From Klebsormidium nitens (Eukaryota; Streptophyta; Klebsormidiophyceae; Klebsormidiales; Klebsormidiaceae): a DNA stretch of 51,459 bases. Within the stretch, counting starts at the first letter, position 1. The number at the start of each line of letters is the position of its first letter. Shown here piece by piece: positions 21,943 through 34,800 of the stretch. The stretch spans positions 1-51,459 of the forward strand of contig DF237562.1 in assembly GCA_000708835.1 (NCBI GenBank). The letters run 5' to 3'. The notes beneath the pieces are model-generated. The model worked only from the letters and a program-made list of their open reading frames with translations, was not told the DNA's origin and ran no database searches. Made by a program: the position numbers and the translations under genes.

Positions 21943-24900
21943 ATGGAGGATGATTCAGCTGCAGGGCAAGCGGATCTGCTCTTCCCGGGGATGCCGAGCA
22001 GCGGGGATGACCCCTCTGACGATGACCATGATCTGACTGCTGCAAACTCAGAGGAAGAGGACTCAGAGGATGAGGGCCTGGATGAGGAGGAGGACGAGCT
22101 GTCAGCTCATAATGTCAGGAAGGCCCTCAAGAGGCCCCGCGAGGAGTCCTCAGGGGACGAGGATGAAGAGGGGCCCGGTAATGATCTGCTGGACATGCCC
22201 CCTCGGAAGAGGGGCCTGGATGACATCATGAGGGAGTTTGGGGAGGACGATGGCCTGGATGATGATGAGGATGATGACAGCGACGAGGATGACGAGGAGT
22301 GGACCCCCTGGGGCAAGCCCTCCTGGGTCTGCGTCAACTGCACTTGCTCCACCGGGGATGAGTACACCTTCTGCTCGGTAAGCGTGTGGTTAAGACTCAG
22401 CATCTCTTTGGAGGCATGTTACCTGCGGAAGCGAGTTTTCGAGGACAGGAAGACTCGCCTGAGGACACTGCCTTGCAAGAGCCTTCATGGCACCTCAGAT
22501 GGAGTTCTGCTTGCTTTCAATGCTTGCATACCAGCTCAAAGTTCCAATAACTGCTGTGACACTGCAATGTGTCAAGACAGAAAATGATCTGGGGCAATGC
22601 TGCGTGTGACAGCTGAAAAGGTGCAAGGCTAGGGTTCCTTGTGGTCCTTCTTCCAATGGGTTGTCTGCCTTTTCTTTCCAGCTGTATTAGGGTCTGTGGT
22701 GCAGTGACAACTGTTGAGTTCTGCTGTCAATCCTATCGCTGCTGAGCTGATAATCTATTCTACACGAAATTGACTGTAACACACTTTTCTCCATGCATTT
22801 GCCCCTTCACCCCTCCCAAGGAACCCCAGACACTCCCTGAGCTGCAAGGGGACAGCTCAGCATTGTCAGATATACGATCTACATTTCGAGCCTTGCAGCT
22901 GTCTTTGATCATTGCTGTGCAAGGGATCATCTGCATCAAGAACTTCCTGCTTTGGGGATCTTCACCAACCACGATCGCTGTCTGCAGTTCTGTGGAGAGC
23001 ACCGTCGGTCGGGCATCCTTCAGCGGGGCTTCATGGCCAGCCCTGACATCCCCGGGGACGCTGGGGTGGCTGAAGATGGCCCCCTGTATGCGGCAGAACC
23101 CGTGCAGCTGTCTGAGGAGGAGCTACGAGCGGCTACTGCCATTGGAACTGACGACAAGATGCTCCTGCATTTTGAGGTGAGCCCCCCCTAGCCCCCCTGG
23201 GGCTTAACAATTGTTGTGTCCGTTGCCTGGGGCTCTTCTATCCTCTTGACAGGGTCTTCTTTATAAGACAACGCTCAACTTTTGTGTAATTTTCTTTTCC
23301 CCCAACTTCATGTTTTGCAATTGGGGGCCTGGACTGCCACCTTCCTTGCCCATCGACTCATCCAAAAACCAGGCACTTCTTTAGACGTCTAACTCTGGCA
23401 TCTTGCTTTCCAGGGGAAGCCAAGCCCCCACCCGGAGAGGCCCGATCGGCTGAGGGCAATTGTCGCAGGGCTTGTTCATGCTGGTGAGTTAAGCAGTCCA
23501 GAAAGCCTTTGAAAAGCCTCCTAAAAGCCCCCATGAAAAGCCCCCCTTAAAAAGCCCCCTTGAAAAGCCCCCTTGAAAAGTCCCCCCTGGAAGTTGCCTT
23601 CTCTTCTGGGATGGATGTTTGTCTGGATTAGTGTGGACATGCTGGTCTCATTTTAGGCTTTCTGATTTATAGTTTATAAATTCAAACGTCTTTTTATGAC
23701 AGCTGTCCCCGTTCTAATCTACACATCCTGACTTTGCATCTTCGTTCCAATGGTGTGCAGGCCTGTTCCCCAACCGCTGCGTCCCCTTCCCCACAAGAGA
23801 AGCTGAACAATCGGCCATTGAGTCGGTCAGTTTCTACCCCTCTTTTCGCCCCCAACTATTTTGCCGGCAATAGGTTTCCACACTGCCAAGTAGCTTCCTG
23901 CGTGAGCATTACGTACTGATGATTGGGGCCTGGTCTTTTAAACTTGACATTGATTGCAGAGTAAGCAGGATTGTCCTGTTGTTTGACGCTTCTCAAAGTT
24001 GCCCCCACATTGTCATGCAGGTTCACACAAGTCATCATGTTGATGAAGTGGAGTTGACTGCCGGCTGTGACCTCAAGTAAGACATTTGCTCATAAGCCCG
24101 AGACGCTCCCATGCTCGTGGGAAGCTGGGGCAGCTGTTCAAGGTAGTGTAAGATAGAGCAGGTGTCTCAATCATCATTGAAGATACATACAGAGGTGGTA
24201 ACCTGCCCTACAACAGTGATTTGCAACCAGTCATTTTGCCCCGCACAACTGACCAGGATGTAGCTTGTCCTTCTGAAGGGCAAGCCTCAGAAGTTTGCTA
24301 AGCTCTGCTGGCAGCAATCAATTCTGGAGCCAATGTCTGCTGATATTCCTCAAGCCTTGACAGCTGTCCTATATTCCCGTAGGTACTCCACCTCGTACAC
24401 TTATGCCCCAAGCCTTGACAGCTGTCCTTCACTTCTGCAGGTACTTCACCTCAGACACGTACGCCAATGCCAACACCTGCCAGGCCGCCCGGCTCGCAGC
24501 AGGGATCTCGCTCGACATGGCAGCTGCTATTGCCTCCGGGAAGCTCAAGAACGGAGTAGCGGTCGTCCGCCCCCCTGGTCATCACGCAGAGTCGGAGGCC
24601 ATCATGGGCTTCTGCCTGCACAATAACGCGGCGGTCGCTGCCAAGGCCGCGCAGGCAGCCGGAGCGAAGAAGATCCTCATTGTGGACTGGGTGAGAACTC
24701 TCACTTGGATTGGCTGAAGTGTCCTGGTTGGTCGTGACCACTTCGAACATCCCATCTGCACTGAGATCCCCGCCGTAGATTGAAGGCTTTGTGTCAGCCA
24801 GATGTTCAGGAAATGATCATACTTTGTGTTGAGCGACATGTGCCCTTTCCTAAAGAGCTTTTCTCAAAACAACCTTTCCGTCTTTGCAGGACGTCCATCA

Positions 24901-27900
24901 CGGAAACGGCACCCAGGAGATCTTTGAAGGCGATCCTTCGGTGAGGAGCTTGCCCCTTATCCAAGTTGCTGAGTTCGATCCCGTTTCCGTTGTTGCTGGA
25001 TTCATTTGCTGCCCTCAAGGTTTGCAGCCGGAGTGCGCTTGCTGTGATCGGCACAACAAGAGGTCTGTACCTATCTATGAACAGCTTCGGATCGTTTTCA
25101 TTGCGCTGAAGACCGCTCCAAATCAAAGATTCATCTTCTATGCAGGTGCTGTACGTTTCTTTGCACCGTCACGAGGCGGGCCACTTCTACCCGGGCACTG
25201 GGGGTGTCTACGAAGTAGGGTCGGGCCAAGGGGCGGGCTACTCGGTTAACATACCATGGCCGTGTGGAAATATCGGGGATTCAGATTACATTGCGGCCTT
25301 CACGCGCATCATTCTACCCCTTGGTGAGCCCTTTGAGAGCTTTTTATTAAGAACACGTCAAGAAGTGTTTGCTGTGCTGGGCTGAACATGTTTGGCTTCT
25401 CGTTGCGTGAAAGGCCGTTCGTGTATGTACTTAGCCCTGTCGGTTGTATCTTGATTCGATCTTTCAAGAGTTAAGGTCTGCTGGAAGTGGGCAGTAAAAA
25501 GTTGTTCTGAACGCACCCTCAGGTCGGTCTCCCATCTGGGATCGTACTTCCGCTAATCACTAGCATCCATCTTCGATTGCAGCTTACCAGTTTGCCCCGG
25601 ACATGACCATCATCTCAGCAGGCTTTGACGCGGCTGCGGGCGATCCCCTGGGGGGATGTCAAGTGAGTCCCTTCCGTCCAAGCCCTGTCAACCTATGTCA
25701 TCTTTTCCTGAAGCGCTTTCAACTGGTCACGGGAGTCAGGCCTTTGTCTTGAGCACCTGCTTTCTCCCTTCCAATTGTTTCTTCAAATTATGGTGGTCGG
25801 GTTTCATGGTGGTCGGTATGGCTCGTCTCATTCGTTCACAACTGGCACAGATGTGACTCTCGACCTGAAGTGTCCTTTGAAGGACAAAGTGCTGATTGAT
25901 CTCTCCCCTTCCCGCAGGTGTCGCCAGCTGGCTATGCGCATATGACTTCCCTCTTGAAGCCCCTGGCCCAAGGCCGGATGCTCATCGTGCTCGAGGGGGG
26001 CTACAACCTCCGCTCCATCTCGTCATCTTTAGCGGCATGCACTCAGGTGAGCTTGACTTCTGGATGTTCTAGCAATCGCTTTCAGCCGGGCTGAGACCGA
26101 GTCGCAAGGGATTGTCGTGCAAGCAGCCCCTACTCTCTTCTAAGCTTACTTCAGCCAGGTCGTTGCCTGCATTTCTGCTATTGTTGTTGTTGTGACTCGG
26201 ATCTGGATCTGAGTCCGGGATGAGACTCCGAAGTCTCTCAAACATCTTTCTGCTACGTGAATGTCGAGTCTGCAGTGCCTTCTGTCTTGTTCGATATCAG
26301 TGCCCCTCTTGACAGCTGTCCTGCTTCTTGTTCTGTCTGGTTCGATATGGAGTTTTCACCCGCCCCCTCCTCCCCGCAGGTTCTGTTGGGCGAGGCCCCC
26401 CCCGCGCTGCCGGCCGGGCTCCAGCCTAGCGAGGCGGGGCTGGCCGTGATTGCGGAGGTGAGCGCAGTGCAGGCGCGCTACTGGACGGTGCTGGGCCACC
26501 AGGAGATCCAGGTGCACCCCATCATGTCCGGGGAGGAGGAGGACGAGCTCGACTCGCTGCAAGACGCCAAGGCGCTCCCGCGGCTCACCAGCAACGGGGA
26601 CCATGCCGGTGAGTGCCGCCCCCGAGCTCGTGTGCTGAGATTTGTTTGACGGATTTTGGCTGGTGGGTTTTGTTGACGGGTTTGGGGTGACGAGTTGCGG
26701 TTATGAACGGGAAGACAGCGGGAAGAGAGCAGTACGAAGGGGCCCAGAAAGGACTAGCTTTTGTTGCAAAGCCCGAAAGAAGCTAAGGAGCCAGTTCCTA
26801 AAAGCCAAGCCGGAGTACTTTGCCCCACTGCTATGCCGGAGTATACTCCCCTCGGCTTCGGTACGAAGTATCTCCCCAGCTTCTATATAAAAACCGCTTG
26901 TATGAACGCGGCCTTTTACAATCCCCTAACGAAAGTACGTCAGAAGCTTCACGTGGCCTGTGATACTGGCAGTCTTTTCTTTCGGCACCGCACTGCTAGC
27001 TCGCACACGCCCCAGCCCCAAGCCCGGCCACTCACCCCCCTCTCTGCTTTCCCTCCCCAGGTGACGCTGGGGAGGAGGCCCTGGGGCCGCACAAATATTG
27101 GCTACCCCCGTCTGCCCCGTCTAGCCTCCCCTCTCCTAGCTACCCCCCCGGAGCAGCATCCCCTCACAGCTTCACGCGCATCCCTTCTCCACGTCACCCA
27201 AGCTTGGAGCCCCTCCCTTCCGAGCCCGTCAGCGTCCCCACTTTCACCCAACCGGGACCCCCCCGCCCGCAACCAAACCCCCTGCCGCCAGCTCATCGCC
27301 CGCCGCAAGTCACGGGGATGCCGCCCCCCAGCTACGTGGCATCCCCTATACACCAACCGTTCTACTACCCGTCCCCCGCGCATCCCTCGAGTTACCACCA
27401 TCCCTCCCCCGCCCATCCTTCCACATATCACCACCCGTCCCCCAGCAGGGCCGCCATGCTGACGTCACCCCAGCACCCGTCGCAGCACGGGGCGGCCCCC
27501 GCGCACCACCCCTCCCCCGCTTACCAGAACCACCCGCAGTCCATTTTCCACCCCCCCACCGCGTCGCCGCAGCACCATTGTGTACCATATGTAACATCTA
27601 CGGTCCACTTGAAAGCGAGCGCCCCTACGGGGCCCCCTACTGTGGCGCCTCTCATCCCCCGCCCGTTGAACCCTCAGCAAAAGCGGCCCGAAGTTGCACG
27701 GTCCCCTTCGGTGCAGCCCTCTTCAACTTCTCAGCCCGCGGAAACGATGAAAAGATCAGCCTCGGTTACGCGTCTCTCGCAAGCCTCCCCGCCTTCAGAC
27801 ATAGCACTCCCCGGCCCTGCCCTTGCGCAGCCGCCAGCTGTCGTTTCAGCGCAGCCGTCAATTGTTCTTTCAGCCCAGCCGTCAACAGTCCCCGCAGAGC

Positions 27901-27914
27901 AGCCGGAAGCCTAA
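21943..27914 (+). CDS. HDA15: Histone deacetylase with RanBP2 zinc finger (HDA15-like)
   Basis: Removes acetyl groups from histone lysines in the nucleus; in plants HDA15 is a corepressor working with transcription factors such as PIFs. The exons I infer are 21943-22377, 22988-23176, 23414-23483, 23761-23825, 24021-24076, 24441-24690, 24890-24940, 25146-25323, 25583-25662, 25918-26046, 26380-26608 and 27061-27914, totalling 2586 nt (861 aa). All are GT-AG and in frame. The N-terminus is very acidic (about residues 1-125). A RanBP2-type zinc finger follows with Cys130, 133, 144 and 147, split by intron 1. The catalytic domain has RPPGHHA (His319, His320), zinc ligands Asp356, His358 and Asp447 ([12 protein letters not shown]) and EGGYN (484-488), so it should be active. 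Arabidopsis HDA15 is about 550 aa; here exon 12 adds a Pro/Ser/His-rich tail of about 285 aa with repeats of [10 protein letters not shown]. Confidence 0.93.
23501..23588 (+). repeat. Minisatellite in HDA15 intron 3
   Basis: Imperfect repeats of about 12-14 bases built from TGAAAAGCCCCC and variants (TAAAAGCCCCC, AAAAAGCCCCCTT) run from just after the exon 3 donor. At least six units are visible. It begins about 18 bases inside the intron. Confidence 0.8.
24349..24475 (+). repeat. 58-bp tandem copy of HDA15 exon 6 acceptor region
   Basis: CAAGCCTTGACAGCTGTCC occurs at 24351-24369 and at 24409-24427. Each copy is followed by a pyrimidine stretch, an AG, and an exon-like start: GTACTCCACCTCGTACAC in the first copy and GTACTTCACCTCAGACAC in the second, which is the real exon 6 (24441). 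The period is 58 bases. The upstream copy keeps a TAG acceptor (24381-24382). Confidence 0.85.
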
Positions 27915-29900
27915 GACTGCAAGAGCGGGTTTAAGAGCGGGTTTACATACATAGATACGCAACCTTTGAATGTTCCGAATGGAGTCCTGGGTCGTATATT
28001 AGGCAGCTTTGGCAAACGAAACCTATGTAGTCAACACAGACAGGCTTGGGAACCGCCTGTCAGCAGGGCGTCTGACCCATTTATACGTAAGGGCACAGTC
28101 GATGGGTTCTCCTGTCCTGGCTATCTAGGCTGTCTTCAGCGAATGTCTACCAGGTAAGCAGATTGTTGGCTGCCTGTTCTTTCGCGGCTGCTTTTAAATT
28201 GAGTCCGAGTGCCTTTACCGTTTGTCTTCGTGATGTGTCTTGAAGGAGAAATTCACGAGTCGCTTAATCCAAGTTTCTGGACTAATCACAGTAGTCTTTG
28301 CAGAGAACGGACATGCTTGCGAAGGCCTTCGCAAATGCATTTTTGGTACTTGTTTGGCAAGGATTCACCTTCTTATGGGCTCCTCCATCTTCCAGGTCGC
28401 GCTTCCCCAGCAAGCGCACGTAAGTTGCATCGACGCATTCAAGGGCCGATCTGGTGGAAGTGGGGCCGCCGAAAGGGGATGTACAAATTGTGGCAAGCGG
28501 CCAATTTTGGTTACAAACTCAAGCGGATCACAGGGCAGTGATTAAGCAGGTTCGGTGGCTGAGTTGTGTTTGATCGGGTTGTGTCTGTATGTTAGCAACC
28601 AATTCGCTCAGCAGGTTAAACGTCTCTTGTATTGACACGGTTCCATTGCGGCGTATGCTGCCTGAATAGCACTCTCTGATTTCGAAGATTCTGTGACTAA
28701 ATTGGTAAAGCAGATATGAAAGAAATTGTGGTCAAATGCGTACCACGACTTCCAAGTCCTTCTGTCTTGTCGACATGTGTTACAACATTTCTGAGCTGCC
28801 GGCCGGATCAGCTACACCTGTCCGGGCGGTTGATGATGCGCAAATCACATATCGGATGCATTGCATCCGGACAGGCTCCGGCTCACCATGTGCATCCACC
28901 TGAACGGAAACGAGAGGGGATGTAGGCGGCAGCTGCGGTGGGACTTCAAGTTGACGCGACACATTTGGCGGCATGTGCACAGCCTAGGCGCAGGCATGTC
29001 CATGCGTGCCAGATTGACAGATCCCACCATACCGTCGTATACATATATCATGTTGCATGGTCACTGCTGCATGGCATGAATTGCAATTCGCGAATCGTAT
29101 TTGTGCCGGCCGATCCCTCGCACATGATATCATGCAACCATGGCCGGCCCCTGGTGCAACTTCAAGTTCCCTATTTGTTTGATCCACTAGATATGATTGA
29201 TTAATTGCATGTACTATACGGGCCGGGCCTAGCTCATGGTCGCACAGTGACCACGTACAAAATAATGAGGCGGCTGCGCATGGCGGAACACTAGCATGCA
29301 GGCTCGCGGCACATGTCGCGCCCATCTAGTCGCGGACAGCTCCCCATATGGCACCCGGCTGCATGCAGAGTCGGTAAAATCTATATATAAGAATCCGATC
29401 GACCATGGCAACAATTTCGGACCATATGGCGGCCACATGGGCTCCGATCGAGTCTAGGCCTAGGCTTCTCAAGCGCGGCCTATCATGGAAGCTCGAACCG
29501 ATTTGTTGCCAGACGAATCGGTCAAGAGTAAGAATGATGATGGCAGTGGTCGTTCACTGCGTTCAAGTTGGCTTGGGGCGGACGTCAAGCAAACTCGATC
29601 AAAGATGCATGTGACATCCAGAGGATCTTGATTCCACTCCTATTGCGGTGCCTCACCCCAATCGTCAAGAGACCAACGTAAGCAATTGACAACCTAGACT
29701 TGCCAAACGAGGAGGCTTCGCACAAGATGTGCTCACGTACAATTACGGCCCGGCTTAAGCTTCTTAATTCATTTCCCGGCCTAGCAATGCCCAATCCTCC
29801 CAAAGGTGAGAAGCATACCAGCGGACGTCACTTCTGCCTTCTCCTATGAGAAGCTTCTGCCTTCAATGCACTTTTTGGACTATACATGTACCCGTAACAT
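27915..29900. other. Convergent gap between HDA15 and TRM112
   Basis: About 2 kb holding both 3' flanks. Short frames at 28209-28545 show no recognised domain. From about 28840 to 29600 lies a CATG-rich patch (roughly 20 CATG by hand count, against 3 expected) with CATATG, GCATGC and GGCCGG words and a TATATATAA at about 29382. No gene is supported. Confidence 0.5.
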
Positions 29901-31260
29901 TCAAACTTCATCTTCGTTTAGTAACATATTGGGGATTCCTTTACTCACAGGGAATCGTCTGCCCGTTTCAGGGCAAACGAGCGCCCCCTCTTCAAGATGA
30001 ATCTGCAAGCAAAATATGCGGAATGAGTGTCCATGCGAACCTGCGGTGGCTCAACTTTGCTGGGCTGGGCTGGGTATGATGTGAGCCGAGGATCCATATG
30101 CAGAGGTTAGCAGCTAAGAGGAACTCTCTGAACAAGTGCTTGGGATACAGAGCCACGGGGATGTTTGTCCACCGAAAACAAGTTGCTGTAGGCAGACACG
30201 AAAGGGTGCTTCTTATTCTTCTGCGATACCAATGAAACAACTTTGCTTACCTCAAGCAGTACATGGTGAAATCTTCGAAGAAAGTCCTCGTCTTCTAGTT
30301 GTGATGGCTCCACCTGTTCCGGCAGTTCTTCGAGCCCTAACTGCAGAAGCCAGAAGCCTGTTTGATGCAGTGCAGTGAAACCAAGACGAAAGTAGGGAGA
30401 GCTGTGCAATCGATCTAACATTCTGTGTCATCTCGTAACAACGGTGTCGTAGGATTCGCTCAGATCTGCCGGAAGTCTGCGGATGAGCGACACGATATCT
30501 CAAGGCGTTCAGGAGCCAACAGCAGAGGAGGAAGTGACGAAAGCCCATACAAGATGCCGAGTACCTCAGGAGGTGCACAGACTGTCCCTGTCTTAACCAT
30601 GTTAACCATGTTTCCATGCACTCGCGAACAATGACTTGCTACAGTAAGGCCAACAACACGTCACATCTGGCTTCTCAGTGTCTTTTTCAACGACACTTCA
30701 ACCCAATGCAACTCCAAGTCGTCATCAGGTTTGCCGGTGGGCAGAGTACATGGCTGTGACCTGCCAGTCTCGCTAGAATCTTTTTCGTTGTTCGCAAACA
30801 TACTCATTGTGCGAGTAGGTAGCCATGTCGTGGACAAACCACTGAAAGACGTCACTTCTTGCCAAACAAATTCTCCCATTCGACACTTTTTTTGTGCGTT
30901 TTTATACAATCTTCATGAAAGGACTGGTGGCAGAAATGAAACATGATGCAAATGCAAGCTGAATCTCGTAAGCAGGCTACTGTACTTTTACACCACTCAG
31001 TATCACAAGATGAAAACTGACCAGAGAACTGAAAGAAGTTTGATAAAATGGTGGTGTTAGTGGTGGCAAAAAGCTAGACTTACGCTGGCAGCTGCTTCTC
31101 GCAATGCTTTCCAGTCCAGCTTTGGGTAAATGTGCCTCAAAAACCCAGCATTGAAGTCCGTCTCCTTTTCTTCAGTCTTTGTGGCTTCAATTTTTAGTGG
31201 ATAGCCCTTGGTCACCCCCTTGATGTTACACGCCAGCATGTTGTGAGTTAGAAGCCTCAT
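29901..31260 (-). CDS. TRM112: TRM112, methyltransferase activator subunit
   Basis: A small cofactor that binds and stabilises several methyltransferases acting on tRNA, rRNA and the release factor eRF1. The exons I infer are 31260-31084, 30340-30251 and 30002-29901, all phase 0 with GT-AG ends, giving 122 aa; known TRM112 proteins have about 120-135. The N-terminus [16 protein letters not shown], the middle [11 protein letters not shown] and the C-terminus [19 protein letters not shown] are the family's signature blocks. Cys11 and Cys99 are present; the full four-Cys zinc site of yeast is not seen. The gene diverges from the zinc-knuckle gene, with 619 bases between start codons, which suggests a shared promoter region. 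Confidence 0.96.
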
Positions 31261-31879
31261 GGTGAAGAGGGCTTAGAGTGTCTCCTTTATAATGCTTGTC
31301 ATGAGTTCTTTTTTCTCTGATCAAAAATTCCGAGAGAGCTTTTAGCAGCGCGCCTTTCAGAATGTTGATTGTGCACCAGGAAAGGACGTTGAACGCTCCC
31401 TCAACTCAAGCTTGCATACAAGCAACGAAAATGGCACGGGGCTTAATGCTTGTTCTGGGAAAATGGAAGCTGCCAAGCTCAGGGCTGTTCTTGTGATTGA
31501 TCATGGGCGGAAGAGCAACAATTCTGACAAAGCTGATCCTGAGGCTGCATCCATGCAGGCGAATTTCTCAGCTTGATTCCCCAGCATCGGCGACCACCAA
31601 GCTGGCGCTAGGTACCACTGTACTAATACCTCACATGATTGTGTGGTCGCCTTCTTCGTAGTAAATTTCGAAGCGACCTGCGGTGCCAGTACGCCTGCCT
31701 TGCAAACGCCGGCAAATCTGTTTGCTTCTTCCCTTCCCACGCTCTAGTCTCGCGAGCCTTCACTTTTGCGACCAAGTGCTTTCTGGCTCAGCTAGGGCGG
31801 CCAAACGTGATCCTGAGGTAGCTGGAGACGTGAAGCAGCTCTTGGAGAAAGGGTTTGATTGGTCTGCTCCCGTGCCAAA
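31261..31879. promoter_or_regulatory. Bidirectional promoter region TRM112 / zinc-knuckle gene
   Basis: 619 bases between two divergent start codons (31260 on the minus strand, 31880 on the plus strand). Both promoters and 5' UTRs must lie here or overlap. No clear TATA box in a convincing position and no known element was recognised. Confidence 0.5.
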
Positions 31880-34800
31880 ATGGCGGCGTTTCGCACGGAT
31901 CAGAAACTGAGCATGTCTCTGGATGAGGTGATTGCGGAGGGTCGTTCTGGAGGGGGGGGAGCGGTGAGGAGGGCAACCCGGGGAGGGTATCGGAGTGCTC
32001 CCTACAGGGTGGGAGGGAGGTTTGGCAGCAGGTGGGGTGAAGCGCGTGCTAGCGCAAGTTGTTCCTGTGGCACACCCGAGCAGCTTGGGAGGACCCTGCA
32101 CATGCTTCTGAGTCCATGTTCTGCTTCCGCTTGACCTGGCGATGCACCAACTTGTGATGCTGGTAACCGGGGCACTCATGCTTGACTGGAGTTGACACCT
32201 CACGAGGAAGTAGGTGTCCGGGTAAGGCGCTCCAAAGGGCAACGCCTTAGTGAGCGCTGCTGGCATCCAGCCTGAAGCAGCAATTGCCGACCAGAAACCG
32301 CCAGCGACACGTGTGGCGCTTATTCCATGCTTGCCCCAGTCCTCCTCATCTCAAATATTCCGTGTTGGCCGTGCAAATGATGCTGGTGCTGCAATTTCGC
32401 TCCCTGACAGAAATTCTGCTGCTATAGAAGCATGCTGTTCTGTATTTTGCACTATTTCAAGCATCACTTTCGGGACTGATCGGTTTTTGTAAGGAGTCTT
32501 CGATTACTCTGCGTCAAAGCAGGCAGTTCTGCAACTTCGGAACGCCTACCTTTTATCAATACAACAAGTTTAGGAGTACAGGTTTGCGCCTTATTCTGCA
32601 AGCCATGATTAGGGTTTCTGGTAACAGTGTACTGTTATGGTTCTCAACCAAGGTGTCTTCGTCTTCTGCAGCCCGGGGTTGTGCCTAAACTGTCACAAGC
32701 CAGGCCATCTTGCTCGTGATTGCACTTCAGAGGCAGTGTGCAACAAGTGTGGTTCACCTGGGTAAGGATGTGGCTCCTGTCTCTTTGCATCATCTGTATG
32801 CATCTTTTCCGCAGGGCTCTGTTCATCTGACTTGCATCTTGGGTTCTTTGTTCTGGTAACATTATGAGGGCTTCCGGTGTCTGTTTGATAATACAATTAT
32901 ATGCATGTCTTTCTGCATAGAGGTGGTACACACAGTTTCTGAGATCCTTATCCTCGTAGTTACTTGACGACGTCAAAGGATGACGCCAAAATTTAATCTT
33001 TAGCTTTGCTGGTTAATTTTCCAAGCTCAAAGCACATACTGCCGTGGTTGCAGGCACTTGGCAGCTGATTGTGTCAGCGACCCTCTGTGCCACAACTGCA
33101 AGCAGTCTGGTCATCAGGTGAGTCTGGGCCTCTCGCTCAGAATTGTATTATATGTCGACCTCGTCTGCGCCCATTTTCTCTGCGCGAGTGCACAGGAAGA
33201 AGCAGGTTCTGGTTAGGTGAATGTGCTATTTGACTTGCCATACTTGCTTTGCACAAGTGCTTGTGGTCCAGTTGTCTTTTGTACTGGTCTGTCCTGCTCA
33301 GGGTCCAGTCTTGTTGTCATCCGAGCAGCAATGTTTACCACCAGCGTTTTGCTTGCCTGTGCAGGCCCGAGAGTGCCCCAATGCAGCCGTGTGCAACACC
33401 TGCGGCCAGCCTGGGTAAGAGCAAGCACGAAACCCTGTGCTTAGCTGCGCAAATCATTGGAGATTGCTGTTATTGACAAGCCGCATCTTGTTTTTTCATA
33501 TTGTTGCTTTGTCTGAGTTGGATATGAACAAGTAACAGTCACTTGAAACGAGTGCCCATAAGAATCTGATGGTCTGATCAAGTTTTTCTTTGATGCAGGC
33601 ACTTCTCCAGGGAGTGCCCGAGCATGGGAGCAGGCATGGGTGGCATGGTGTCTCGCTCACAGCTCTGCAACAATTGCTTCAAGCCAGGGTAAGTGCTCAA
33701 TCAGTTGCTCTGGATACTGCCCTTATGTTGTTGGACCTGAGACTTAGGTGCCTTCTGTTATTACACAGCTGCTTGGATAGTCCTTTGCCATCATTGTTCG
33801 GCATCTCACTGGATTGTTTGCTCTGGCAGACACATTGCGGCTGAGTGCGGCAACCCGCAAGCGTGCGCCAACTGTCACAAGCCGGGCCACATTGCGAGGG
33901 AGTGCACGTTTGACCCTGTCTGCAACACCTGCGGCAAAGTAGGGTAAGCAATCACGGGGTCTTTTGATTCAGTAAAGTTTCTGCTTTGAGTCACTCAAGT
34001 GGGATCTGCCATGTGGGTCCCGTTTCTGCATCAATTGCCTTCCTCCACCTTCCCTCCTTGTAAAGATGCACCGTGAAAAGGTTTATGGTGGGGTTTTCCC
34101 TCCCTCTGTTTTTGTCATGTCTTGCGATGTATTTATCTCAAGAACATCGTGTTGCCTGACCAGTGCACGTAATTTCAATAGTTGCATAGGCAGAAAGCTT
34201 CTAGAAGAAGGGTGCTCGCACCTTCAGGGGTTGAGGCTGGTTGTGATGCGACAATAACCCCCTCGCTGGGGTACCAGTGGATTCCTTGCCTGACTCCATT
34301 GCTTTCCTGTTCAGCCACTTGTCGCGCGAGTGCGCCATCCCCGCTCCTGGACGCGCTCCTCTGGGAGGTGGTGGCCCAGCACGCTCGATGCTCTGCAACA
34401 ACTGCTTCCAGCCAGGGTATGCACAACCGTCTCCCCACCACCTTTTTCCATGGCTCTTCCTATGATCCCTCATCGGGCAAATATTTCTCTGGAGAAGATT
34501 TATTTCGGATCGTTTCGCGGATTCAGGATCAGAACTGTGTTTGGAGACGCACAAAAGGGTTTGGTGCTATACTCTGTCCTGTAAGTAACAATAGACTTCG
34601 GGTTCGGTTGCCTGTTGTGCACTGTGAGCATGGTCCTGAGTACAGCTTTGGTTGATGATATGAGGCTTTTGTTTTCAGCTGGGTTTCTGATTCTCGTCAT
34701 CTGGTAATCTGCTGCAGGCACATTGCGGTGGAGTGCTCCTTCAGCCAGGCTTGTGCCAACTGCCACAAGCCAGGGCACATCGCTCGCGAGTGCACCGACG

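Noticed and set aside
22905-22920. 16-base match between HDA15 intron 1 and ALA2 intron 1 (TTGATCATTGCTGTGC)
   Set aside because: One shared 16-mer in 51 kb is near chance expectation and the flanks do not align.
26761-27462. 233-codon plus-strand ORF
   Set aside because: It overlaps HDA15 intron 11 and exon 12 in another frame; Pro/Arg-rich shadow of low-complexity coding sequence.
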